A stretch of DNA of 12,214 bases from an uncultured Bacteroidia bacterium (GCA_902797895.1 CADBUS010000023.1:1-12214), one strand, 5' to 3'; shown: positions 1 to 7,669, counted from the first letter of the stretch. Numbers and translations are program-made. The notes: generated by a model from the letters alone, not told the origin.

Positions 1-2102
1 CTAAACTTGAGAGCGGCAAGAAAAAGAAAAAGGGCAAGAGAGAGAGAATTGGCAAGCATACCAAAGAGAAGGTAGATGTAAGCAAGGAGGCCGATAACAG
101 CAGACAACAATCTGCGCAACAGGGTAGTAAGGATGGTAAGGGCAAGAATAACAAGAAGCTCAAAAAAGGATTCAAACCTATAAGAAACGAGGTGGATGAG
201 GATGAGGTTCAGAAGCAGATTAAGGAGACCTACCAGAGAATGATAGAGGGCAAGGGTAAAACAAAGGGCTCTAAATATAGGAGAGAAAAGAGGGAGATGA
301 TTGCCGAGAAGGCAGAGGAGGAGATTCAACAGAAAAAGCAGACAAGCAATATACTCAAGGTTACCGAGTTTGTTACTGTAAACGACCTTGCCGTAATGAT
401 AGAACAACCTGTAACAAAGGTGATTGGAGCCTGTATGAATCTTGGCCTTATGGTCTCTATTAACCAAAGATTGGATGCAGATGCGCTCACACTTGTGGCA
501 GAGGATTTCGGCTACAAAATAGAGTTTGTAACTGCGGAGATTCAAGAGGCTATCAAAGAGGAGAATGTGGAGGACAAGCCTGAGGATATGCAGCCAAGAG
601 CCCCTATCGTTACAGTTATGGGACACGTTGACCACGGTAAAACCTCTCTGCTCGACTATATCCGCCAGTCTAATGTGATTGCCGGAGAGGCCGGAGGTAT
701 TACTCAGCATATTGGAGCATACAATGTGAAGCTGCCAAGCGGCCGCAGAATCACTTTCCTGGATACTCCTGGACACGAGGCATTTACAGCTATGCGTGCC
801 CGCGGAGCAAAAATGACAGACCTTGCAATTATAATAGTTGCAGCAGATGACGCAGTTATGCCTCAAACCATTGAGGCCATTAACCACGCACAGGCTGCAG
901 GTGTTCCTATGATATTTGCAATCAATAAGATAGATAAGCCGGGCGCACAGCCTGAGAAGATAAAAGAGCAGCTCAGCCAAATGAATATATTGGTTGAGGA
1001 TTGGGGCGGCAAGTTCCAATGCCAGGAGATTTCTGCAAAGAAAGGCATTGGAGTAAACGAGCTGTTAGACAAAGTGTTGCTTGAGGCAGATTTGTTGGAG
1101 CTAAAGGCCAATCCAAACAAAAAGGCAATGGGAACGGTTATAGAGTCTTCTCTCGACAAGGGCAGAGGCTATCTTGCCACGCTGCTTGTGCAGGGAGGAA
1201 CTCTCCACACAGGAGATATTATGCTCTCCGGTATGTACACAGGCAAGGTAAAGGCTATGTTCAACGAGAGAGGGCAGAAGATAGATAGCGCAGGGCCTTC
1301 TGTACCTGTTTCTGTATTAGGTCTTAACGGCGCTCCACAAGCAGGAGATTCTTTCAATATCTTTGATAATGAGAGAGACGCCCGCGAGCTTGCAAATAAG
1401 CGCGAGCAGCTTATAAGAATACAGGGAATCAGAACGCAAAAGCACGTTACATTGGAGGAGCTTGGCAGAAGAATTGCCATAGGCAACTTCAAGGAGCTCA
1501 ACATAATTGTAAAGGGCGATGTGGATGGCTCAATAGAGGCTCTCTCCGGCTCACTTATAAAGCTCTCTACAGAGGAGGTAAGAGTAAATGTTATCCACAA
1601 GGCTGTGGGAGAGATTTCAGAATCCGATGTGCTGCTTGCAGAGGCATCTGAGGCCATTATCATAGGATTCCAGGTTAGACCATCTGTAAATGCCAGAAAG
1701 ATGGCGGAGAAGGAGGAGATAGAGATTCGCTTGTACTCAGTTATTTACGATGCCATAAACGAGGTTAAGAGCGGTATTGAGGGTATGCTTGCACCTGTGC
1801 AAAAAGAGGTTGTTACCTCAACTTTGGAGGTAAGGCAGACCTTCAAAATCTCCAAGGTGGGCACAATTGCCGGCTGTATGGTTAAGGAGGGCAAAATTAC
1901 CCGCACCTCAAAAATCAGACTTATCAGAGATGGTATTGTTATCAAGGAGGGCACTCTCGCCTCACTTAAAAGAGGTAAAGATGATGCCAAAGAGGTCTCT
2001 GCCGGCTACGATTGCGGAGTTGGTATAGAGAACTTCAACGATATCAAAGAGGGCGATATCATAGAGGCATACAAGATAGAGGAGATAAAACGCAGCTTGT
2101 AA
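1..2102 (+). CDS. infB: Translation initiation factor IF-2, 5'-truncated by the window edge
   Basis: IF-2 is the GTPase that brings formyl-Met-tRNA to the 30S subunit and promotes subunit joining. The frame is open from base 3 to the TAA at 2100-2102 (699 codons visible). The GTG at 192 is only an internal valine, because the same frame continues upstream through a Lys/Gly/Gln-rich linker typical of the IF-2 N-terminus. An IF2_N helical module lies at about 345-540. The G domain follows with every motif intact: G1 GHVDHGKT (621-644), the GGITQHIGAY switch region (about 691-720), G3 DTPGHE (about 763-780), G4 NKID (about 922-935) and G5 SAKKGIG. Domains II, III and IV complete the C-terminus. 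Bacteroidetes IF-2 is usually 900-1000 residues, so roughly the first quarter to third lies outside the window. It converges on the MBOAT gene with a 29-nt gap and no clear terminator hairpin. Confidence 0.98.
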   Translation, partial: KLESGKKKKKGKRERIGKHTKEKVDVSKEADNSRQQSAQQGSKDGKGKNNKKLKKGFKPIRNEVDEDEVQKQIKETYQRMIEGKGKTKGSKYRREKREMIAEKAEEEIQQKKQTSNILKVTEFVTVNDLAVMIEQPVTKVIGACMNLGLMVSINQRLDADALTLVAEDFGYKIEFVTAEIQEAIKEENVEDKPEDMQPRAPIVTVMGHVDHGKTSLLDYIRQSNVIAGEAGGITQHIGAYNVKLPSGRRITFLDTPGHEAFTAMRARGAKMTDLAIIIVAADDAVMPQTIEAINHAQAAGVPMIFAINKIDKPGAQPEKIKEQLSQMNILVEDWGGKFQCQEISAKKGIGVNELLDKVLLEADLLELKANPNKKAMGTVIESSLDKGRGYLATLLVQGGTLHTGDIMLSGMYTGKVKAMFNERGQKIDSAGPSVPVSVLGLNGAPQAGDSFNIFDNERDARELANKREQLIRIQGIRTQKHVTLEELGRRIAIGNFKELNIIVKGDVDGSIEALSGSLIKLSTEEVRVNVIHKAVGEISESDVLLAEASEAIIIGFQVRPSVNARKMAEKEEIEIRLYSVIYDAINEVKSGIEGMLAPVQKEVVTSTLEVRQTFKISKVGTIAGCMVKEGKITRTSKIRLIRDGIVIKEGTLASLKRGKDDAKEVSAGYDCGVGIENFNDIKEGDIIEAYKIEEIKRSL

Positions 2103-2131
2103 AATGAGCGCGAGCGCAGACTCTCTCTTCT

Positions 2132-3616
2132 TTAGAATTGGAAGTAGATAAATGGCTGTACATCTGAGCCTTTAGCTTGTACCACAAGTATTATCACAAC
2201 CACAAGCAGTGCTACTTTAAAGAGCATTGAGGAGTTTGTTACATATTGCTCCGCTCCCTCTCTTACCCTTTGCGGCAAGAAGTGAAGTATGTAGCCAAAC
2301 AACATTAGAGCAAATACCTGCCAATAGCCTGTAATCAGCTGAATGAAAATTTGCGGAGAGAATGAGGTAAATATCTGGCTCAATACAGCCTTTACACTCT
2401 CAAACTCTCTGCAGCGGAAGAATATCCAGCAGAGGCATACAAAGTGGAATGTTACAAAAATTCCCAACAGCCGCTTCCAGCCTGTTGCTTTATACCCCTT
2501 GCCTATTCCAAATAGCCCCATCCTTATTTTATCCCAAACAAGTGCAATCCCGTGCAAACCGCCCCAAACAATAAAGTTGAAGGAAGCTCCGTGCCAGAGG
2601 CCGCCGAGTAACATTGTGAGCATAAGGTTAATATACTGCCTTATTTTACCCTTGCGATTGCCTCCCAAAGAGATATAGAGATAATCTTTGAGCCAAGATG
2701 AGAGGGAGATATGCCATCTGCGCCAAAACTCCGTTATTGAGGAGGATTGATATGGCACATCAAAGTTTATGTTAAAGCGGAAACCAAGTAGCAGCGCAAT
2801 TCCTATCGCCATATCGCTATAACCGGAAAAATCGCAATATATCTGCAGTGCATAACCATATACACCCATAAGATTCTCCACACCGGAGTAGAGCATAGGA
2901 TTGTCAAATATTCTATCTACAAAGTTTACGCTTATGTAGTCTGATATTATAGCCTTTTTTATAAGGCCCATAACAATAAGAAATACTGCTCGGCCAAACA
3001 TCTCCCTGCTCACAAAGAGGGGCTGACGTATCTGCGGTATAAAATCTCTTGCTCTAACTATAGGGCCGGCTACAAGCTGCGGGAAGAATGAGACATAAAA
3101 AGCATAGTCCAACAGATTATCAACCGGTTGCAGCTGACGGCGATATACATCTATGGTATAGCTCATAGATTGGAATGTAAAGAATGAGATTCCAACCGGC
3201 AAGAATATATCCTTAAATTCAAAGCTGCCACCGAATATTGCAGCAAAGGCCTCTCCTAAAAAGTTGGTATATTTGAAATAGCAGAGAAGTCCGAGATTTA
3301 TTGTAAGGCTCAATACAAGCAGCCATTTCCGAGTACTCTTTTTCTCTAAGCGATGTATTAGCGAGGCTATTACAAAATCGCTGCAAGTTACCACCGCAAG
3401 TAGAAAGAAATAGAAGCCGCTACTTTTGTAGTAGAAATAGTATGAGAAGAAAACCACAAAGAGAAGCCTCAGGTTATCTCTCCTTTTAAGCATTATGTAA
3501 ATTCCCAAAAAGAGAACGAACATCCAGAAAAATAGGCCGCTGGAGAATATAAGCGGAGCCTGCGAATCGTATGATAGTATATCTTTTAACTTGGAAAAAT
3601 CAAATGTCCCTAACAT
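2132..3616 (-). CDS. MBOAT-family membrane O-acyltransferase (AlgI/DltB-like)
   Basis: This 494-residue polytopic membrane protein has many hydrophobic segments (for example about 22-44, 48-60, 66-86, 97-115, 210-225, 330-360 and the C-terminal stretch). The MBOAT core is clear: FWRRWHISLSSWLKDYLYI (about 298-316, His302) and LGGLWHGASFNF (about 338-349), whose His342 matches the invariant catalytic histidine of AlgI and DltB. SFFPQLVAGPIVR (about 177-188) and YCDFSGYSDMAIG (about 260-272) are further family landmarks. AlgI-type proteins pass acyl groups from cytoplasmic donors, usually acetyl-CoA, across the membrane to a periplasmic SGNH partner. The ATG at 3616 lies 2 nt after the stop of the upstream SGNH gene, which implies translational coupling. 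It is the last gene of the three-gene unit. Family assignment is firm. Acetyl as the moved group is inferred from relatives, and the acceptor polymer is unknown. Confidence 0.95.
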   Translation of the reverse strand: MLGTFDFSKLKDILSYDSQAPLIFSSGLFFWMFVLFLGIYIMLKRRDNLRLLFVVFFSYYFYYKSSGFYFFLLAVVTCSDFVIASLIHRLEKKSTRKWLLVLSLTINLGLLCYFKYTNFLGEAFAAIFGGSFEFKDIFLPVGISFFTFQSMSYTIDVYRRQLQPVDNLLDYAFYVSFFPQLVAGPIVRARDFIPQIRQPLFVSREMFGRAVFLIVMGLIKKAIISDYISVNFVDRIFDNPMLYSGVENLMGVYGYALQIYCDFSGYSDMAIGIALLLGFRFNINFDVPYQSSSITEFWRRWHISLSSWLKDYLYISLGGNRKGKIRQYINLMLTMLLGGLWHGASFNFIVWGGLHGIALVWDKIRMGLFGIGKGYKATGWKRLLGIFVTFHFVCLCWIFFRCREFESVKAVLSQIFTSFSPQIFIQLITGYWQVFALMLFGYILHFLPQRVREGAEQYVTNSSMLFKVALLVVVIILVVQAKGSDVQPFIYFQF

Positions 3617-3618
3617 AT

Positions 3619-4605
3619 CTACTTGCCTACATAATCGTTGAATGCCTGAATAATTGAGGTTGCAAAGAGTTGGCCCTGAAGATGATAGCCCTCTACCGTA
3701 AAGTGTACTCTATCGGGGCGCATCATACCGTTTTCCCACCAATTCTTGCTTGCATAATTTACTCCTCCACATATAGTGAATAAATCCCACACAGGTATGT
3801 TATGCTCTCTGCCAAAACGGTTTATAGTGGCAGCTGCCACACCGTTACGCGGATTATTCTCGTAATAGGTGTATCTGGTGTAAATATTTTTTTTACGCTT
3901 TTTGCTATATACGCTCTTGGTGCCTCTTTTTGCGTAATAACACCCGGGAGGAGTGGTAAGTATAATAGGAACCTCGGCCAAAACGGAGCGGATATTTGAG
4001 AGCAACTTCTCCATACTCGCATAGTGAATAGAGGCGGTATAGGAGTGATAGCAGTCATTAGTACCAAATGAGATAACTATCAAATCCGGTGAGTATGAGG
4101 CTATACGGGCTATATTCTCATCTGTGTTATAGGAGATGCAAGTAGCTCCATCTATTCCAAAATCGTAGTAGGCAATAGCCCCAAAATGATACATCAGTAC
4201 AGAGCCGGCAGCCCTTGGATAGTAGTGCCCTCTCACGTGGCTGTCTCCAATATGGAGAACTCTGATTGTATCAGCAGGCAGGTTTCCAAGCTCCTCTGCA
4301 TCAGCTCCTTGCTGTTCCATCTCTGCCCTGCGTTCCTGAGCCAAACGGAGCATAATCATTCTCTCAAACAGCGGCTCCAAAGATGAAAGCGAGCCGGAGA
4401 GAGTATTCTTTGAGGTATTCTCAAAGCCATCCGGCAATATATCTCTGAGCAACACCGGAGAGAATACCGAGTTTACCTGATTGGAATCCAACACATCTAT
4501 TTTTATCGTAGTATCCCTTTGAGAATAGCTATAGCAATATCCTCTGCCTCCAAAGAATAGCAGGAGCGCCATCAAAAAGAGATATTTTATATTGCCTTTT
4601 TTCAT
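3619..4605 (-). CDS. Exported SGNH/GDSL-fold hydrolase or acetyltransferase, partner of the MBOAT protein
   Basis: This is a 328-residue protein starting at an ATG, with a basic start and hydrophobic core (MKKGNIKYLFLMALLLFF) that reads as a signal peptide or signal anchor. The SGNH blocks are all present: block I VLHIGDSH (about 116-123, Ser122 nucleophile), block II glycine in GIDGAT (about 150-155), block III ISFGTNDC (about 178-185, Gly181 and Asn183) and block V DRVH (298-301, Asp and His of the triad). About 90 residues precede block I, including a Glu/Arg-rich stretch likely to be helical. Between blocks III and V lies a strongly basic stretch (about 224-244, with KKRKKN) that could contact an anionic glycan or the membrane surface. 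In homologous systems (AlgJ, PatB, DltD) such a protein moves the acetyl group delivered by the MBOAT onto the polymer, though SGNH folds also act as esterases. It lies 18 nt after the second SGNH gene and 2 nt before the MBOAT gene. Confidence 0.9.
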   Translation of the reverse strand: MKKGNIKYLFLMALLLFFGGRGYCYSYSQRDTTIKIDVLDSNQVNSVFSPVLLRDILPDGFENTSKNTLSGSLSSLEPLFERMIMLRLAQERRAEMEQQGADAEELGNLPADTIRVLHIGDSHVRGHYYPRAAGSVLMYHFGAIAYYDFGIDGATCISYNTDENIARIASYSPDLIVISFGTNDCYHSYTASIHYASMEKLLSNIRSVLAEVPIILTTPPGCYYAKRGTKSVYSKKRKKNIYTRYTYYENNPRNGVAAATINRFGREHNIPVWDLFTICGGVNYASKNWWENGMMRPDRVHFTVEGYHLQGQLFATSIIQAFNDYVGK

Positions 4606-4623
4606 TGCCTCTTATCGCGATAG

Positions 4624-6015
4624 TTACCTCTCCACCTCATACATAATTGCATCGTAGAAGAGCTCTGCAATTTTTTTGCCACCCTTGGAATTTATGTGGG
4701 TATAATCTTTGTTCGCCATCCCTTTTTTAGCCATTGCAGCCATACTGCCATCTCCTCCCATTGCTGTGTAAAGATCCCAGAAGGCGATGCCACACTCGCG
4801 TGCAATCTCTCTTTGAGCCTCCACAAGAGCCTTAACTCCGGGCATTGTATGCATCTGACCATCAGAGGCTCTATAGTCTCTGTCGCTTACACTCACAAGC
4901 ATAAAACTTGTGTTAGGAAATGCAGATTTAAGATGCTCTATTGTGGCTATCATATTCTTCTTGTAGGTAGAATAGTTCTTCTGATTTTTACCTGCCACAT
5001 TCAACCCATACTCCAGCACTATCAAATCATAATGTCTTGCCTTGTTAAACTCCTGAAGCCTCTGCTCAGGTATTCCCTTTAGATGGTAACCTGAGGAGCT
5101 TCTCATAGAGAGGTTATCCAAAACAACACCCTCTGTGCCATCCATTGTAACTCCGTAGAATATGGCATTTGGAGCGCTTAACACACTCCAACGGATACTC
5201 TCTATATCTCCCTCAACAGTAATATGTTGTAGGCTTTCTGAACCCTCTATTTGGTGCTTTTCTTGCGGCTCTCCATTGATTGAAGAGGCTATAACTGCAC
5301 TACTGCGGCTCACAAAATAGATTGTGGATTTATCTGCCCTATCGAGAGCAACTCCATTCTTAGAGCCTTTCAGCTCCACAAATGCGTTGCCTGTACCGGT
5401 AAAGTATCTTGCAGCAATTCCCTGCTTTGAGGCATCAAAGCCGCTCCGTTCCGTAGCTGCAAAGGAGTTCCAGTTACCATATCTGTGCTTTACCGTAACT
5501 CTGAATCCGCTAACCTGAGAGGTAATATCTACATAACCAACTCCCTTACCGCCAAAGCGTTCACGCAGCAAATCCCTCAAAGAGCCGGTAAGAATATCTC
5601 CCTCTATAAAAGAATCTCCATAGTAGGCTATGCGCACATTCTTCTTAAGACCAATTTGTTTCAAAGACCAGACAAAGCCGTTAAGGCCGCAGCGCTCCAT
5701 TGGGCCGTAGTCCTCTATGCGTATTGTTCCGTTGGGGGTAAGCTGCCCAAGCTGCACTGTAACAAGCTCTTTTTCAGGCTCTACAACAGAAGCAGAATCT
5801 GTTACTACCGTACCGCCGCCATCATCAACAAAGGTGGAGTCTGTACCATCGGGATTATCAATATCTCCCCCATCAGAAACCTTAAGACCAGAGAGCAAAT
5901 CCACCCTCTTAAACTCTTTATTGCCTATCTTGAATTTTGGAATAAAACTTATCAGCAGCAACACAACCGCCACACTCAAAACAAGGTAAAAACCTTTCTT
6001 TATATTGTTTTTCAT
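4624..6015 (-). CDS. Membrane-anchored SGNH-fold protein with a domain inserted between blocks I and II
   Basis: I start this gene at the ATG at 6015 (463 residues). An in-frame TTG at 6045 would overlap the -7 promoter box and precede the likely transcript start, so it is rejected. The N-terminus is short and basic, followed by one membrane span (about 8-27), then a low-complexity Asp/Gly/Val/Thr linker to about residue 80. SGNH block I is YYGDSFIEGD (Ser135), followed by RFGGKGVGY. Block III is VLEYGLNVA (Gly337, Asn339) and block V is DYTH (Asp437, His440). Some 150-170 residues between block I and the block II region near 300-312 are beta-rich by eye (short alternating strands with Gly/Asn turns). 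Neisseria Ape1, a peptidoglycan O-acetylesterase, carries a carbohydrate-binding domain inserted in its SGNH domain, a similar plan. It is the first gene of the SGNH-SGNH-MBOAT unit. Fold and anchoring are secure. Transferase versus esterase is open. Confidence 0.88.
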   Translation of the reverse strand: MKNNIKKGFYLVLSVAVVLLLISFIPKFKIGNKEFKRVDLLSGLKVSDGGDIDNPDGTDSTFVDDGGGTVVTDSASVVEPEKELVTVQLGQLTPNGTIRIEDYGPMERCGLNGFVWSLKQIGLKKNVRIAYYGDSFIEGDILTGSLRDLLRERFGGKGVGYVDITSQVSGFRVTVKHRYGNWNSFAATERSGFDASKQGIAARYFTGTGNAFVELKGSKNGVALDRADKSTIYFVSRSSAVIASSINGEPQEKHQIEGSESLQHITVEGDIESIRWSVLSAPNAIFYGVTMDGTEGVVLDNLSMRSSSGYHLKGIPEQRLQEFNKARHYDLIVLEYGLNVAGKNQKNYSTYKKNMIATIEHLKSAFPNTSFMLVSVSDRDYRASDGQMHTMPGVKALVEAQREIARECGIAFWDLYTAMGGDGSMAAMAKKGMANKDYTHINSKGGKKIAELFYDAIMYEVER

Positions 6016-6042
6016 ATTGTCTGTAATAGATTTTAGGACTGA

Positions 6043-6073
6043 CAAAAGTAGAAAATTAAAAACTGTTTTGAAA
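6043..6073 (-). promoter_or_regulatory. Bacteroidetes-type promoter of the SGNH-SGNH-MBOAT operon
   Basis: On the minus strand the -7 box TACTTTTG (6043-6050) matches the TAnnTTTG consensus exactly. TTTC (6070-6073) stands 19 nt upstream as a three-of-four match to the -33 TTTG. Transcription would begin near 6036, leaving a leader of about 20 nt before the ATG at 6015 and ruling out the upstream TTG as a start. The rest of the 6016-6105 gap is AT-rich. Confidence 0.65.
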
Positions 6074-6075
6074 GA

Positions 6076-6099
6076 TTTTGTTACAATGCCGTAACAAAA
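6076..6099. promoter_or_regulatory. Perfect 9+9 bp palindrome upstream of the operon promoter
   Basis: TTTTGTTAC (6076-6084) and GTAACAAAA (6091-6099) are perfect inverted repeats separated by 6 nt. The site ends 2-3 bp upstream of the -33 box of the O-acetylation operon, a usual place for an activator or dimeric regulator. It also follows the permease stop codon by 7 nt and could act as a weak transcript end, but the stem has few G-C pairs and is not followed by a good T-run on the minus strand. An operator is my preferred reading, as inference only. Confidence 0.4.
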
Positions 6100-6105
6100 A
6101 AGTTT

Positions 6106-7416
6106 CTATTTGAATCTCAGCATTTTTGCAATACTTGTGCGGCAGATTCGCCTGCACGGCAAAGCTACCATCAGCAGAATAATTAAAAATGAGAGAATAT
6201 CTACCGCCAAAATTGTAGTCGCCCCTATCTTGATTGGCACACTTGATAAAAAATAGTTCTCAGGATTGAGAGTTATAATGTTGTATCTGCTCTGGAGGAA
6301 AAAGAAGAGCAGAGCAATAATATTCCCTATCGCTATACCGCAGAGCACCACTTTGCAGCTCTTTGCAAGAAAGACCTTCAACACTCCGTTATCGCTCATA
6401 CCCAAGCTCTTGAGAACCCCTATTGCCGATATGTTCTCAAACAATATTATAAGCATACAACATATCATATTGAAGCCGGCAACGGCAATCATAAGCACAA
6501 GAATAATGAGAACATTCACATCCAGCAGATTAAGCCAATCCACAAGCTGATACATATTGTCATAAACAGATGTAATGCTCACAGCCGGATCTGTTTCAGC
6601 CATCTTCTCATATATCAGGCCCATAATCTCATCTTTGCGCAGCGATGTGAGCTTTTGGGAGTGCTCTGTAAAATATATCTGATAGAGATTTGCCTCATCG
6701 CTATCTAATCCGGAGAGTCTGTCAACCAACTCTTTAGAGCATATTATATAACGTTTGTCAAAGTTCTCAAAATTTGCCGAGTATATGCCTGCTATCTCCA
6801 ATCGCCTGACCTTAACAGGGTTGGAGATAAAGTAGAATGTAATCTTATCGCCTTTTGCAAAGCCGAGCATATCGGCCATTTGGCGTGAAATAAGTATTTT
6901 GTTCTCTGCTTTGCTCCCAGCTGCCTCCAAAGTTGTTGAAACCGAATCTGCCGCCGAGTATGCAGAGTTTGCAGAGGCAAAAAATGGAATCTCCCCCTCC
7001 AAGAGACTCTCCTTTATGAAATCAAAGTTGAAGGAGCTATCCACCCCTTGCAATATAACGCCCTGTATATGCTCATCTGTCTTGATTATGCCTGGGATGT
7101 ATGATATTGGCGCAACACTCTCTACGTATGGAAGCTGCTTAATATCATCTATATATGAGAGAGGAGTAAGATAGAAACTCTGCGGCTCCTGCTCGGCAAG
7201 AGGAGTTGGAGAAGGAGGGGATATAAGCATATCTCCCCTTATTCCCACCATCTTATCGTTTATCTGGTGCCTGAATCCGGCAGATACCGCAATGGCTATA
7301 AGCATAACAAGCAGGCTCACCGCCACCGAACAGACAGCAATAATATTGCCTGTGCGGCTGAGCTTCCCCCTCCCTCTCTTTCCTATTTTTGCAGCAATAA
7401 ACCAGCTTAATCTCAT
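6106..7416 (-). CDS. LolE/FtsX-family ABC transporter permease
   Basis: The ATG at 7416 gives 436 residues beginning MRLSWFIAAKIGKR, like the usual LolC/LolE N-terminus; an in-frame TTG at 7431 adds five residues that do not fit the family. One membrane span lies at about 24-48. A large periplasmic MacB-type domain follows (about 50-295), with a LEIAGIYSANFENFD segment typical of the family. Three more spans lie at about 301-325, 356-375 and 400-420. ENISAIGVLKSLGMSDNGV (about 327-345) is the cytoplasmic coupling segment that contacts the ATPase. LolCE/LolD releases lipoproteins from the inner membrane for transfer to the outer membrane. Bacteroidetes homologues are usually annotated so, but related FtsX-fold permeases export other substrates, and no ATPase gene is in the window. 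The only clear promoter-like motif upstream is more than 500 nt away, beyond the repeats. The SGNH operon downstream has its own promoter. Confidence 0.9.
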   Translation of the reverse strand: MRLSWFIAAKIGKRGRGKLSRTGNIIAVCSVAVSLLVMLIAIAVSAGFRHQINDKMVGIRGDMLISPPSPTPLAEQEPQSFYLTPLSYIDDIKQLPYVESVAPISYIPGIIKTDEHIQGVILQGVDSSFNFDFIKESLLEGEIPFFASANSAYSAADSVSTTLEAAGSKAENKILISRQMADMLGFAKGDKITFYFISNPVKVRRLEIAGIYSANFENFDKRYIICSKELVDRLSGLDSDEANLYQIYFTEHSQKLTSLRKDEIMGLIYEKMAETDPAVSITSVYDNMYQLVDWLNLLDVNVLIILVLMIAVAGFNMICCMLIILFENISAIGVLKSLGMSDNGVLKVFLAKSCKVVLCGIAIGNIIALLFFFLQSRYNIITLNPENYFLSSVPIKIGATTILAVDILSFLIILLMVALPCRRICRTSIAKMLRFK

Positions 7417-7460
7417 CTTTATCTGTTTCAAACTCTTTCTTACTTATCTTCTGCCCTCTC

Positions 7461-7669
7461 CTCCTTTCTGCAGTGCTAATACACAGGAAGTTCGCTTCGC
7501 TATGGTGACGGGCGTGAGTGCCCTGCTTCCTTTAGTATTACACTGCCCTTTAGTCGTTGCTTCGCAGAGAGCACCAGTCCCCATCCTTGACTAGCCGACA
7601 AGCGGATGTCTGCGGCTGGGGCTGTGCTGCTCTGCTCTGCTCTGTCATTCTGAGCGCAGCGAAGAATCT
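7461..7669. repeat. Modular intergenic repeat, copy A
   Basis: Three modules read left to right. Module 1 (7461-7501, 41 nt) matches copy B with one mismatch. Module 2 (7560-7614, 55 nt) is identical to copy B and bounded by the inverted hexamers CGCAGA and TCTGCG. Module 3 (7644-7669, 26 nt) is the partly palindromic GTCATTCTGAGCGC-type element. A 58-nt spacer (7502-7559), absent from copy B, contains a hairpin GGGC-6-GCCC (7510-7523) and an inverted relative of module 1. Modules 2 and 3 are joined by a CTGCTCTG-rich link. Confidence 0.85.
7644..7669. repeat. 26-nt dispersed element (CHSERSEE type), copy 1
   Basis: The element begins GTCATTCTGAGCGCAGCG and ends AAGAATCT. Its outer bases ATTCT and AGAAT pair, and an inner GC-CG pair leaves a small internal loop, so it can form an imperfect hairpin. 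Translations of this element (CHSERSEE, ILRCAQND) are a well-known source of spurious proteins in bacterial annotation. Confidence 0.8.

Noticed and set aside
1169..1663. Minus-strand open frame of 164 codons inside infB
   Set aside because: It is antisense to the conserved IF-2 domains, Ser/Leu-rich as mirror frames of such sequence are, and has no motif.
192..2102. infB beginning at the GTG at position 192
   Set aside because: The same frame is open back to base 3 and encodes the lysine-rich linker typical of IF-2, so the GTG is an internal valine and the gene begins outside the window.
5485..6036. Plus-strand open frame of 183 codons opposite the first SGNH gene
   Set aside because: It lies antisense to a gene with clear catalytic motifs and shows no domain, signal or promoter support.
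6016..6045. TTG start at 6045 for the first SGNH gene
   Set aside because: It overlaps the -7 promoter box and precedes the likely transcript start. The ATG at 6015 leads directly into the basic N-terminus and membrane anchor.
6076..6099. Strong rho-independent terminator for the permease gene
   Set aside because: The stem has only two G-C pairs per arm and lacks a proper T-run downstream on the minus strand, so I list it as a possible operator instead.
7417..7431. TTG start at 7431 for the LolE-like permease
   Set aside because: The ATG at 7416 gives the N-terminus usual for the family; the five extra residues add nothing recognisable.
7454..7467. Shine-Dalgarno site for the permease (minus strand GGAGGAGAGG)
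   Set aside because: It lies about 40 nt upstream of the ATG at 7416, too far to act in initiation there.
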